Source of the DNA: Scleromatobacter sp045810285
GTDB taxonomy: Bacteria > Pseudomonadota > Gammaproteobacteria > Burkholderiales > Burkholderiaceae_C
Direction: 5' to 3'
Assembly (NCBI GenBank): GCA_045810285.1
Contig: JBJMWE010000281.1
Coordinates: 1 to 64,000, forward strand
DNA: 64,000 nucleotides
The notes beneath the pieces are model-generated. The model was given only the letters and a program-made list of their open reading frames with translations. It did not search any database and had not been told where the DNA came from. The stretch's first letter is position 1; the number at the start of each line of letters is the position of its first letter. This document shows, piece by piece, positions 45,417-53,339 of the stretch. Position numbers and translations under genes: made by a program.

Positions 45417-45742
45417 CCGACGAGGAGAGCATCGACCAGTTCATCGGCCAGCAAGCGTCGATGGTGACGCACAACCGCAGGCTCATGGCCCAGATGGACG
45501 ACCGCATGCGATGTGGATTCGACGCGTCGCTGCAAGGCGCCGACCACGTCGTCATCCCCAGCAGGGTCAAGCTGGTGATGCTGGTGCTCGGCGCCGGCGC
45601 GGCAAGCGGGCGTGGCGAGCCCCTGTTCGGGCCGGCGTCCTTCGCCCGCTGCGTCGAATTCGTCAACTCGGCCATGGTCACTCGCATGGCGGAATCGGGC
45701 GACCCGGACCAGGTCGTCCATCAGGAAGGAAGCGCGTCATGA
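45413..45742 (+). CDS. Small protein of unknown function in the RebB-like operon (A)
   Basis: A 109-residue protein, overlapping its neighbours by four bases at both ends. It starts MTDEESIDQFIGQQASMVTH and has a charged N-terminal half (NRRLMAQMDDRMRCGF) followed by a possible helix (VKLVMLVLGAGAASG). I recognise no domain. It lacks the EQPA block, so it is not a RebB-like subunit. Its rigid coupling to paralogue 4 and to the next gene suggests a role in the same assembly. Confidence 0.55.
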   Translation: MTDEESIDQFIGQQASMVTHNRRLMAQMDDRMRCGFDASLQGADHVVIPSRVKLVMLVLGAGAASGRGEPLFGPASFARCVEFVNSAMVTRMAESGDPDQVVHQEGSAS

Positions 45743-46032
45743 AGCAGACCGAATCGATTGCGCAACTGGGCCTGATGGCCGAGCAGATCGCCGAATCGAT
45801 GACCAAGGTGGCCATCAACATCGCCCTGCTGGGCGTCGAAGGCGACGCCGACGAGCAGATGCGCGTCATCACCGAGGAGAACAACAAGGTGCTCGATCGC
45901 ATCCGCCAGATCTACGACCTCGGGCCACCGCCCGCTCCGGCTCCCGCACCTGCGCCCGCGCCCGCGCCCACGACGACGCCGGACGTGGATGCGGTGGCCG
46001 GGCCGTCCCCGTTCCCGTTCCCGGAGCAATGA
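45739..46032 (+). CDS. Small protein with Pro-Ala tail in the RebB-like operon (B)
   Basis: A 97-residue protein. The first 62 residues are predicted helical (SIAQLGLMAEQIAESMTKVA, then ITEENNKVLDRIRQIYDL), with coiled-coil-like spacing. They are followed by a rigid Pro-Ala repeat (PAPAPAPAPAPAP) and an acidic/Pro tail ending FPFPEQ. Such Pro-Ala rods usually act as spacers or as cell-envelope-spanning linkers. No function is known. It overlaps the preceding stop by four bases and is followed after one base by the next gene. Confidence 0.55.
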   Translation: MKQTESIAQLGLMAEQIAESMTKVAINIALLGVEGDADEQMRVITEENNKVLDRIRQIYDLGPPPAPAPAPAPAPAPTTTPDVDAVAGPSPFPFPEQ

Positions 46033-46033
46033 C

Positions 46034-46288
46034 GTGGCGGCCAGTGGTGCGATCGTCGACGTTCCGCTGGCGGCCGTGTCGGCGCTGAACGCCGTCGCGC
46101 TGCAAAGCGCCCAGGCTTCGTACGCGTTGATGGAGCAGATCCTCACGAACAACGAAGCGCCGCTGATCTTCACGTCGCTCCCAATCAGCGCCGCCGCGAT
46201 CACGGCCGGCCTGGTGGCCTTCGAAACGACGCTGGCAGCCGCGGCTGCGGCCAACGCGAGGGCTGGCCTTGTCGCGCCCGCGCCTTGA
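46034..46288 (+). CDS. Small hydrophobic protein in the RebB-like operon (C)
   Basis: An 84-residue, Ala-rich protein read from GTG at 46034, directly after the preceding stop (a longer frame upstream overlaps that gene and is unlikely). The sequence (VPLAAVSALNAVALQSAQAS, LPISAAAITAGLVAFETTLA, AAAAANARAGLV) is largely hydrophobic helix, and the AVALQSAQASYALMEQ stretch faintly recalls the helical block of the paralogues. It overlaps the next gene by 20 bases. It could be another minor subunit. Confidence 0.5.
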   Translation: MAASGAIVDVPLAAVSALNAVALQSAQASYALMEQILTNNEAPLIFTSLPISAAAITAGLVAFETTLAAAAAANARAGLVAPAP

Positions 46289-46958
46289 CTGGCGCCCCCT
46301 TCCCGAGCGCCTGCTGGTCGCGGCCTTTCCGCTGGCCTACGCGCAGAGCCCGAGCGCGCCGCCCCGGCCCGAAGGCGACTTCTTCGTCGTCCAGGCCGGC
46401 GTGGCGGATGTCGAGCTGCCCGAGCCGGTGATGGCATGGCTGAGCCTGTCGCCGCCGCAGGCGCTGTCCGCCGACATGACCCGCGTCGACTACCAGGCCG
46501 AGGCCAACACCCTGGCGGCGCGCCATCTGTCGATGCCCGTCGTCGTGCGCAAGCGCCGCTATGCGATCGAGTTCGCACAGCAACCCGGGCTGCTGGTGCA
46601 GACGCAGATGGTGCGTGTGCTGAATTCACCGCTGACCATCGACTTCCTGATCGCCATCACCTTCATCGCGGAGCAGATCAGGAAGATCCCGCTCCCGCCG
46701 ATCAAGCTGCTCGTCGCGGTGATCGCGGTGCTGGTCATCGTCGTGCTGGGCATCGTGATCGCGGCCATCCGGGCCCTCTTCGCCGACGTGCCCCAGCCCT
46801 GTCCGCTTTCCGCCGATACCAACGGCGTCCCCATCGTCATCGTGCCGGGCGTCAGCGTGACCCAGGGCCTGCCGCGGCCCGACGTCAGCGCGGAGAACCA
46901 GCTCGTGGCGCTGCAGACGATCAAGCAGGTCTATTGGCTGGTCAAGCAGGTCGCATGA
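46269..46958 (+). CDS. Membrane protein of unknown function in the RebB-like operon (D)
   Basis: A 229-residue protein starting at TTG 46269, with GAGGG seven bases upstream; no ATG is available near the expected start. After a soluble N-terminal part there is a strongly hydrophobic region, residues about 118-170 (PLTIDFLIAITFIAEQIRK, LLVAVIAVLVIVVLGIVIAA). This predicts one or two transmembrane helices separated by a Pro-rich turn (IPLPPIK). The C terminus (VPIVIVPGVSVTQGLPRPDV, LVALQTIKQVYWLVKQVA) is soluble. No family recognised. It is the only clear membrane protein in the cluster, so it may couple the assembly to the cell envelope. Confidence 0.6.
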   Translation: MSRPRLDWRPLPERLLVAAFPLAYAQSPSAPPRPEGDFFVVQAGVADVELPEPVMAWLSLSPPQALSADMTRVDYQAEANTLAARHLSMPVVVRKRRYAIEFAQQPGLLVQTQMVRVLNSPLTIDFLIAITFIAEQIRKIPLPPIKLLVAVIAVLVIVVLGIVIAAIRALFADVPQPCPLSADTNGVPIVIVPGVSVTQGLPRPDVSAENQLVALQTIKQVYWLVKQVA

Positions 46959-47071
46959 ACAGAGGAGGACCGCACGCGCCATCGAACCTCCCATCGCCCC
47001 CACGCCCCGCCCGACACGGGCGACCGATGACTTCGCCCGCACCACTCCCGCCCTCTGGAGAGACATCCATC

Positions 47072-48184
47072 ATGGACATCACGCAATACCTGCTCGGATC
47101 GAACGACAACAACTACCAGTCGCTGCTGCCCTTCAGCTACATGGTGCCGACCTTCTACCCGGTGCCGCCGGGCGATGCCCAGCCCCAGGGCGGCGCGCCG
47201 CTCATCGCGCTGGACGACGAGGATCTCCAGGCACGGGCACAGCGCCTGGTCAACGTCCTGTACTGGACGGCGACCACGTACAAGGACGCCGACGGCATGA
47301 GCGACAGCCAGACGCTGAAGGTGTTCATCGCGCCCGAGTTCTACTTTCGCAAGGCCTCCGATGCCGAGGCCGTGTCGGGCCAGTTCACGCGCAACACCAG
47401 CTTCGGTTCCTACCCCGAAGACGTCCGCTACCAGCTCGCGGAGGCCCTCTACGACGCGATCCAGACCACGCCGCTGTTCAAGGACTGGGTGATCGTGGCC
47501 GGAACCGTCTGCTCGGTGCTGCCGGAGTACGCCGATCGGCTGAATCTGCTCAACACGGCCATCATGCTGCGCGGCCAGCGTTCGGCCCCGGACGCGTCCG
47601 TTCCCTACGTCCTGATGGAAAAGCACTACATCTCGCACATCGACGGGCCGCCGCAGGACTGGCACGCCAACATCGACCCGACGACTGTCTACAGCTTCAC
47701 GCTCAATCCCGACCAGGAGCTCGACAACCTCATCTACTGGAACCGCATGATGCTGGGCCTCGAGGTCTGCCTCGACCACAGCCGCCAGGTCGTGCGCAAC
47801 GCCGTGAACCAGCTGCGCGCCACGCTGGGCCCCAACATGCAGCCGCTCAACCTGCAGCTGGTCACCTCGTGCGGCATGTCCATCGTCAACCAGGCGCTGG
47901 CCGTGGAGGACGGCGCGCTGGTCATGCTGACCGACGGCTATTGCGCGGCCGACGACGGGCTGCGCGAGCCGATCTTCCAGCTCGGCCGCTACGACGCCAC
48001 CGCCGGCGCGGTGACGCTGGTGGGCCCGGGCAACTTCCAGTTCCAGGAACTGCCGAAGATCCCGAGCTACCAGGTCCACTACGCCCAGGGCCTGTACGAG
48101 CACCTGGGACGGCGCCAAGGCGTCTGGGCGAGCACCTCGAAGCTGCCCTTGCGGCTCGTGCAAGTCAACAGGTGCGCGAACTAG
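47072..48184 (+). CDS. Nitrilase/CN-hydrolase-fold protein at the end of the RebB-like operon
   Basis: A 370-residue protein. The Glu-Lys-Cys triad of the nitrilase superfamily is visible: Glu89 (VFIAPEFYF), Lys184 (LMEKHYIS) and Cys233 (GLEVCLDHSR), each in the expected motif. Strand segments between them (WVIVAGTVCSVLP, NTAIMLRGQ) fit the alpha-beta-beta-alpha sandwich. The Lys-Cys spacing (49) is wider than in classical amidases, so it is a diverged branch. These enzymes cleave or transfer non-peptide C-N bonds; the substrate here is unknown. No signal peptide. The ATG at 47072 (MDITQYLLG) has GGAG eleven bases upstream; an ATG at 47027 would add 15 residues. Separated by 113 bases from the membrane-protein gene. 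Confidence 0.7.
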   Translation: MDITQYLLGSNDNNYQSLLPFSYMVPTFYPVPPGDAQPQGGAPLIALDDEDLQARAQRLVNVLYWTATTYKDADGMSDSQTLKVFIAPEFYFRKASDAEAVSGQFTRNTSFGSYPEDVRYQLAEALYDAIQTTPLFKDWVIVAGTVCSVLPEYADRLNLLNTAIMLRGQRSAPDASVPYVLMEKHYISHIDGPPQDWHANIDPTTVYSFTLNPDQELDNLIYWNRMMLGLEVCLDHSRQVVRNAVNQLRATLGPNMQPLNLQLVTSCGMSIVNQALAVEDGALVMLTDGYCAADDGLREPIFQLGRYDATAGAVTLVGPGNFQFQELPKIPSYQVHYAQGLYEHLGRRQGVWASTSKLPLRLVQVNRCAN

Positions 48185-48397
48185 TGCAGTGCACGGGGCG
48201 TCCTGGAACTTGTCCTTGCCGGCATGCTCCAAGCGCTCACGTGCAGAAATGGCCAGCCCGGCCCCCTCGCTTCGTCGTGCCCTGCACGCCGGCAGCGCGT
48301 CGCGTCTGAACAGGGTCGAGCGCTTCTTGCGCGACATCGGGGAACAGAGCGGCGCACCGCACGGGAGTGGCTCGACCGCCAGCTGAAGGAAGCCGCC

Positions 48398-48805
48398 ATG
48401 AACCACGCCGCCCGCCTCGTCTCGCACCCCGTCGCGGCCGATGCCGACACGGTCTACGACTTCGCCCATCGCATCGAGAACCTGCCCCAGTGGGCCGCCG
48501 GGCTGACGACGCAGCTCGTCCGGGATGGCGACCAGTGGTTCAGCGAGACGCCCCAGGGGCGCATCCGGATCGAGATGACGCCGCACAACCCGTTCCGCGT
48601 GATGGACCACGACGTCACGTTGCCCGGCGGCCCCACGGTGCACAACGCCTTCCGCGTCACGCCCACCGGCGACGGCAGCCTGCTGGCGTTCGTCGTGCTG
48701 CGGATGCCCGACGCCACGGATGCGGACTTCGAGCGCGACTGCGGGCTCGTCGCTGCGGACCTGCGCACGCTGGCGACCCTGGTGGAAGGCGTGCCCGCGA
48801 TCTGA
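48398..48805 (+). CDS. SRPBCC-family protein
   Basis: A 135-residue protein of the START/polyketide-cyclase-like superfamily: VSHPVAADADTVYDFAHRIE at the N terminus, then LPQWAAGLTTQLVRDGDQW, a VMDHDVTLPGGPTV strand and the C-terminal helix (DFERDCGLVAADLRTLATLV). The family binds hydrophobic ligands; the role here is unknown. AAGGA precedes the ATG. The 213 bases before it show nothing recognisable; whether the gene belongs to the upstream cluster is unclear. Confidence 0.75.
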   Translation: MNHAARLVSHPVAADADTVYDFAHRIENLPQWAAGLTTQLVRDGDQWFSETPQGRIRIEMTPHNPFRVMDHDVTLPGGPTVHNAFRVTPTGDGSLLAFVVLRMPDATDADFERDCGLVAADLRTLATLVEGVPAI

Positions 48806-48865
48806 ACGCGGCGCGCCCGGGGTAGAGTCACGGCCACCCGAGACCACCCCGCAGGGAGATTCCAG

Positions 48866-49456
48866 ATGAGCGTGCCCAATCCGTCCGTCGACCCGTGGTT
48901 CGCGAAGGCCAGGCCCTGGCAGGCCGAGATCGCCAGGCTGCGCGAGATCCTGCTCGAGTGCGATCTCGGCGAGGAACTGAAATGGGGCAAGCCGACCTAC
49001 ACCGCGGACGGCGCCAACATCGTGCTGATCATGCCGCTGAAGGAAACCTGCACGCTGCTGTTCATGAAAGGCGCGCTGCTGGAAGACCCGAAGGGACTGC
49101 TGGTGCAGCCGGGGGAGAACTCGCAGTCGGCGCGGCAGATGCGCTTCACGTCGGCGGCCGACATCACCAGGCTCAAGGCGACCATCAAGCGCTACGTCAA
49201 GCAGGCCGTCGAGCTCGAGAAGTCCGGCGCGAAGGTCGAGTTCAAAAAGAGCACCGACCTGGTCTATCCGAAGGAATTCCAGGACAAGCTGGACCGCAAC
49301 TCGGCGCTGCGCGAGGCCTTCCTCGCGCTGACGCCGGGCCGCCAGCGCCAGTACCACCTGCATTTCACCGGCGCCAAGCAGGCGGCGACGCGGGAAGCGC
49401 GGGTCGAGAAGGCCATTCCGCTGATCCTCGACGGGCTGGGATTGAACGATCGCTGA
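48866..49456 (+). CDS. YdeI/OmpD-associated family protein (DUF1801 type)
   Basis: A 196-residue protein with a DUF1801-like N-terminal domain (WQAEIARLREILLECDLGEE, LKWGKPTYT) and the bacteriocin-protection YdeI-type C-terminal segment (ALREAFLALTPGRQRQYHLH, ATREARVEKAIPLILDGLGL). In enteric bacteria YdeI is linked to resistance to cationic peptides; the biochemical role is not known. GGGAG lies eight bases before the ATG. It is followed after 136 bases by a terminator. Confidence 0.8.
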   Translation: MSVPNPSVDPWFAKARPWQAEIARLREILLECDLGEELKWGKPTYTADGANIVLIMPLKETCTLLFMKGALLEDPKGLLVQPGENSQSARQMRFTSAADITRLKATIKRYVKQAVELEKSGAKVEFKKSTDLVYPKEFQDKLDRNSALREAFLALTPGRQRQYHLHFTGAKQAATREARVEKAIPLILDGLGLNDR

Positions 49457-49591
49457 CCAGGCGGCGAAGGCCGCGGTCGCTGGCTCATTCCATGAGCCTG
49501 GGCGCTCCTACAGTCCGTCCCAGATCGCAGCCTGATCAAGTTGCAGATCCCAACCCTCGCCGATTCCAGCGACTGGTCGACGAGGCCTCGG

Positions 49592-49619
49592 GCCTGGCCT
49601 TCGCGCCAGGCTTTTTTTT
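49592..49619 (+). terminator. Rho-independent terminator
   Basis: A perfect 7-bp GC stem (GCCTGGC / GCCAGGC) with loop CTTCGC, directly followed by eight T. This is the only textbook intrinsic terminator I see in the window. It lies 136 bases after the YdeI-type gene and would end that transcript, or a short RNA started in the gap. Confidence 0.85.
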
Positions 49620-49698
49620 GGTTCATCGCCGAAGTGCGGGGAGCGCGTCCGTCCAGACCTGGTGTGGGACGCTGCCCGGAACGTCGATTCTCTGCCCC

Positions 49699-49726
49699 GT
49701 CATCCTGCGACTGCGCGCAGGATGAC
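49699..49726. repeat. REP-like hairpin, third copy of the palindrome
   Basis: An 11-bp stem (GTCATCCTGCG / CGCAGGATGAC) around the 6-base loop ACTGCG. The core CCTGCGACTxCGCGCAGGATGAC is the same as in the tandem copies at 36363-36462, 13 kb away, and here it is longer and more perfect. Intergenic position after a terminator is typical of REP elements. Confidence 0.7.
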
Positions 49727-49928
49727 AGGTCAAGGGATGAGCCTGTCCGTGAGGCGATGCCCCCGCCCCGCCAGCCACGTTGCCGGCAGCCTCCCCGCAG
49801 ATCGGCGATGAACCTGGCCGCGACTCGGCAAAGACCCCTTCTTGCCGCCCGCGTCGGCACGCTCGAGCGGCCGGGCAGATACATCACGTTGTGACATAAT
49901 TACCGGCTTTGCCCTTCCCCCGAGGCCC

Positions 49929-50330
49929 ATGCCGCCGCTCACCAAGACCGACTTCGAGGCGCTGTCCGAATTCCGCTACCAGATCCGCCGCTTCGAGCGC
50001 TTTTCGGAGGACGTCGTCCAGGCCGAGGGCATCACGCCGCTGCAGTACCTGCTGCTGCTGCATGTCAAGGGCTATCCGGGCCGCGACTTCGCCACGGTGG
50101 GGGAGCTCGCCGACCGGCTGCAGGCCAAGCCGCACGGCGTCGTCGCGCTGGTCTCGCGCTGCGAGGAGAACTTCCTCGTGGAACGCCGCCAGAGCGATGT
50201 CGACCGCCGCCAGGTCGAGATCCACCTGCTGCCCGCCGGCGAACGCGTGCTGGCGCACCTGGCCCGCCTGCATCGCACCGAGCTGCAATCGCTGGGCAGC
50301 GTGTTCTCCGTGCCCCACATCAACCGCTGA
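49929..50330 (+). CDS. MarR-family transcriptional regulator
   Basis: A 133-residue winged-helix protein: EFRYQIRRFERFSEDVVQAE, TPLQYLLLLHVKGYPGRD, the helix-turn-helix VGELADRLQAKPHGVVALVS, and the wing DVDRRQVEIHLLPAGERVL. The ATG at 49929 has GAGG upstream; the frame is open 87 bases earlier without a good start. It is the first gene of a five-gene operon of ion-transport proteins and probably controls it. A short dyad (TCAC/GTGA at 49884-49894) beside a CATAAT box is a possible operator. Confidence 0.85.
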   Translation: MPPLTKTDFEALSEFRYQIRRFERFSEDVVQAEGITPLQYLLLLHVKGYPGRDFATVGELADRLQAKPHGVVALVSRCEENFLVERRQSDVDRRQVEIHLLPAGERVLAHLARLHRTELQSLGSVFSVPHINR

Positions 50331-50337
50331 GCCGCGC

Positions 50338-52194
50338 ATGGATCCAACCGACACCGCCGGCCTGCGCGACCCGCAGCGCGCCCAGGGCGAGCGGCGCGAC
50401 TTCGCGTCCGCCCACCGCCTGCCCGCCATCGCGGCCATCGCCGCCGTCATCGGCGGCGGCAGCGCGCTGGCGGCCTGGGCGCTGCTGCACCTGATCCGCG
50501 TCTTCACGAACCTGTTCTTCTTCCAGACGCTGTCGGACAAGCTCGTCTCGCCGGCCACCAACACGCTGGGCCTGGCGGTGATCGCGGTGCCCGCGGTCGG
50601 CGGGCTGATCATCGGCCTGATGGCGCGCTACGGCTCGGAGAAGATCCGCGGCCACGGCATCCCGGAGGCGATCGAGGCCATCCTGTTCAACAAGAGCCGG
50701 ATGTCGCCGAAGGTGGCGGTGCTCAAGCCGATCTCCTCGGGCATCGCGATCGGGTCGGGCGGCCCGTTCGGCGCCGAAGGCCCGATCATCATGACCGGCG
50801 GCGCGCTCGGCTCGCTGATCGGCCAGTTCTTCCACATCACGGCCGCCGAGCGCAAGACGCTGCTGGTGGCAGGCGCCGTGGCCGGCATGACCGCCGTGTT
50901 CGGCACGCCCATCGCGGCCGTGATGCTGGCCGTCGAGCTGCTGCTGTTCGAGCTGCGCCCGCGCAGCCTGCTGCCGGTGGCCGTCGCGTGCTGCGTGGCC
51001 GCGGCCGTGCGCCCGCTGCTGCTGGACGCCGGCGCCCTCTTCCCGCTGCACACGGTCACGCCCGACCTGAAGACGCTCGCCTCCTGCGTCATTGCCGGCC
51101 TGGCCGCGGGCGCGCTGTCGTGGACGGTGTCGACCAGCCTGTACAAGGTCGAGGACCTGTTCACCCGCCTGCCCATCCACTGGATGTGGTGGCCCGCGCT
51201 CGGCGGCTTGGCGGTGGGCATCGGCGGCTGGCTGGAGCCGCGCGCGCTCGGCGTGGGCTACGACGTCATCGGCGACCTGCTCGCCGACCGCCTGGCCGTG
51301 GACGTCGTCCTCGCGCTGATCGTGTGCAAGGCCGCCATGTGGGTCGTGGCGCTCGGCTCGGGCACCTCGGGCGGCGTGCTCGCGCCGCTGCTGATGATGG
51401 GCGCCGCGCTCGGCGTGCTGGTCGGCCCGTGGCTGCCGGGCGGCCAGGCGGCGCTGTGGCCGCTCGTGTTCATGGCCGCCACGCTCGGCGGCATGATGCG
51501 CGCGCCCATCATGGCGGTGATGTTCGCGCTGGAGCTCACGCACGACGTCGACGCCCTGCTGCCGCTCCTGGTCTCGTCCGCCGTGGCCTACGGCTTCACG
51601 GTGGCGACGATGCCGCGCTCGATCCTGACCGAGAAGATCTCGCGCCGCGGCCACCACATCTACCGCGAGTACGGCATCGATCCGCTGGAACGCCACATCG
51701 TGTCCGAGGTCATGACGCGCGAGGTCGAGACGCTGGATGGCGAAGCCAGCGTCGCCGGCGCGCTCGAGCGCCACTTCGGTCCCACGCAGCGCCACCGCGC
51801 GTTCCCGGTGCTGGTCGGCGGCCGCTTCATCGGCATGATCGACCGCGAGACGCTGACGGCCGGCCTGGGCCGCCCGGGCGTCGGGCGCGTGGCCGACCTG
51901 TTCGGCGCCAACGTGCCCGCCATGGCCCTGCCCGACGAGAACTGCCGCATCATCGCCAACCGCCTGGCCGTGCACGGCCTGGAGCGGCTGCCGGTGGTCA
52001 CCGATGCGCAGTCGCGCCGCCTGATCGGCATCGTCACGCGCAGCGACCTGATCAAGCCGTCGCTCGCGATCGGCGAGGAGGAGGGGCAGACCGAACGCTT
52101 CTTCGAGCCGCCGCTGGGCCTGGCCCGTGCCCGCTTCCGCGCGCTGACCGAAGTGTCGCAGCCGCCGGACGCCGATGACGACAAGGCGCCCTGA
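50338..52194 (+). CDS. CLC-family chloride channel or antiporter with C-terminal CBS domains
   Basis: A 618-residue membrane protein. The CLC fold is clear, with the three selectivity segments GHGIPE (near residue 106), GSGGPFGAEGP with the gating Glu147 (equivalent to Glu148 of E. coli ClcA), and GSGTSGGVLAP near 340. A CBS pair follows from about residue 455 (VMTREVETLDGEASVAGALE; LPVVTDAQSRRLIGIVTRSD), expected to bind adenine nucleotides and tune transport. It probably exchanges or passes chloride or another anion across the inner membrane. It starts seven bases after the marR-type stop and is separated by one base from the next gene. Confidence 0.88.
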   Translation: MDPTDTAGLRDPQRAQGERRDFASAHRLPAIAAIAAVIGGGSALAAWALLHLIRVFTNLFFFQTLSDKLVSPATNTLGLAVIAVPAVGGLIIGLMARYGSEKIRGHGIPEAIEAILFNKSRMSPKVAVLKPISSGIAIGSGGPFGAEGPIIMTGGALGSLIGQFFHITAAERKTLLVAGAVAGMTAVFGTPIAAVMLAVELLLFELRPRSLLPVAVACCVAAAVRPLLLDAGALFPLHTVTPDLKTLASCVIAGLAAGALSWTVSTSLYKVEDLFTRLPIHWMWWPALGGLAVGIGGWLEPRALGVGYDVIGDLLADRLAVDVVLALIVCKAAMWVVALGSGTSGGVLAPLLMMGAALGVLVGPWLPGGQAALWPLVFMAATLGGMMRAPIMAVMFALELTHDVDALLPLLVSSAVAYGFTVATMPRSILTEKISRRGHHIYREYGIDPLERHIVSEVMTREVETLDGEASVAGALERHFGPTQRHRAFPVLVGGRFIGMIDRETLTAGLGRPGVGRVADLFGANVPAMALPDENCRIIANRLAVHGLERLPVVTDAQSRRLIGIVTRSDLIKPSLAIGEEEGQTERFFEPPLGLARARFRALTEVSQPPDADDDKAP

Positions 52195-52195
52195 G

Positions 52196-53326
52196 ATGGG
52201 CGACCGCAACGTCGCCCAGTGGTTCGCCGCCTTCGTGCCCGCCCCGGTCACCGTCTCGCGCCGCGAGATCGCCCTCGGCGCGCTCGGCGCATTGCTGGGC
52301 CTGGGCTGCGCCGCCTGGTTCAGCCAGCACATGCTGGCCGGCCTGAACCCGTGGTTCATCGCGCCGATGGGCGCCTCGGCCGTGCTGCTGTTCGCGGTGC
52401 CGTCCAGCCCGCTGGCCCAGCCCTGGTCCATCATCGGCGGAAACCTGGTCGCAGCCCTGATCGGCGTCAGCTGCGCGAAATGGGTGCCGGACCTCGCGCT
52501 CGCCAGCGCGCTGGCCGGCTCGCTGGCCATCGCGGCGATGTTCTCGCTGCGCTGCCTGCATCCGCCCAGCGGCGCGGTGGCGCTCACCGCCGTGCTGGGC
52601 GGCCCGGCCGTGCGCGCGCTGGGCTACGCGTTCGTGCTGTGGCCGGTGGCGATCGACTCGCTGCTGCTGCTGATGGCCGCGCTCGCGTTCAACGTGTCCG
52701 CGCGCCGGCGCTACCCGCACCGCGCTCCCGCCCCCGCGCCCACGCACCTCACGCGCGACGTGCCGCCGAGCGCGCGCCTGGGCCTGACGCTGCAGGACCT
52801 GCACGCCGCCATCGAGGCGCGCGGCGAGCTGCTCGACGTCAGCGAGGACGACCTGCAGGAGCTGTTCGTCGAGGCCGAGCACCGGGCCTGGCGGCGCCGC
52901 TTCGGCAGCCTGCGCTGCGGCGAGATCATGTCGCACGACATCATCAGCGTGACGCCGTCGACGCCCGCGCAGGAGGCCTGGCAGCGCATGATCCACCACG
53001 CCGTCAAGGCGCTGCCGGTGGTGGACGCCCAGTCGCGCCTGCTGGGCATCGTCACCCTGCACGACTTCTTCGTGGGCCATGAGGTGGCGGCCAAGGCCGG
53101 GCACGCTTCCTGGCTGGTCGGCGATATCATGACGCGCGACGTGCTCACGGCATCGCCCGCGCAGGACCTGGTCGACCTCATGCATGCGTTCTCCGACGGC
53201 GGGCGCCACCACCTGCCCGTCGTCGACGACCACAAGCGGCTGGTCGGCATGCTCACGCAGTCCGACATGGTCGCCGCCCTGTTCCGCGCCGGCATCGAAC
53301 GGCCCGTCTCCCCGTCTCCCACCTGA
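52196..53326 (+). CDS. HPP-family membrane protein with C-terminal CBS domains
   Basis: A 376-residue protein. Residues 1 to about 165 form the four-helix HPP domain, named after its His-Pro-Pro motif (CLHPPSGAVALTAVLGG near residue 125). Residues from about 240 form two CBS domains (IMSHDIISVTPSTPAQEAWQ; IMTRDVLTASPAQDLVDLMH, then GGRHHLPVVDDHKRLVGMLT). HPP proteins have been linked to nitrite/ion transport in plastids and cyanobacteria. Its CBS pair next to that of the CLC gene suggests that both respond to the same nucleotide signal. A single base separates it from the CLC stop. Confidence 0.85.
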   Translation: MGDRNVAQWFAAFVPAPVTVSRREIALGALGALLGLGCAAWFSQHMLAGLNPWFIAPMGASAVLLFAVPSSPLAQPWSIIGGNLVAALIGVSCAKWVPDLALASALAGSLAIAAMFSLRCLHPPSGAVALTAVLGGPAVRALGYAFVLWPVAIDSLLLLMAALAFNVSARRRYPHRAPAPAPTHLTRDVPPSARLGLTLQDLHAAIEARGELLDVSEDDLQELFVEAEHRAWRRRFGSLRCGEIMSHDIISVTPSTPAQEAWQRMIHHAVKALPVVDAQSRLLGIVTLHDFFVGHEVAAKAGHASWLVGDIMTRDVLTASPAQDLVDLMHAFSDGGRHHLPVVDDHKRLVGMLTQSDMVAALFRAGIERPVSPSPT

Positions 53327-53339
53327 TTCCCGCTCCGCC

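Larger units (their letters stand above)
49457..49928. other. Intergenic region with terminator and palindromic repeat
   Basis: 472 bases without a convincing gene. Between the YdeI-type stop and the terminator at 49592 lie about 135 bases of no visible coding capacity, which could be a 3' untranslated region or a small RNA. A REP-like hairpin follows at 49699. The promoter of the next operon is probably at 49884-49910, where TCACGTTGTGA (a short dyad) and CATAAT stand just upstream of the marR-type gene. Confidence 0.5.

Noticed and set aside
49457..49600. Degenerate tRNA or integration site near the terminator
   Set aside because: No acceptor-stem pairing, anticodon loop or T-loop could be built, and no integrase gene is nearby.
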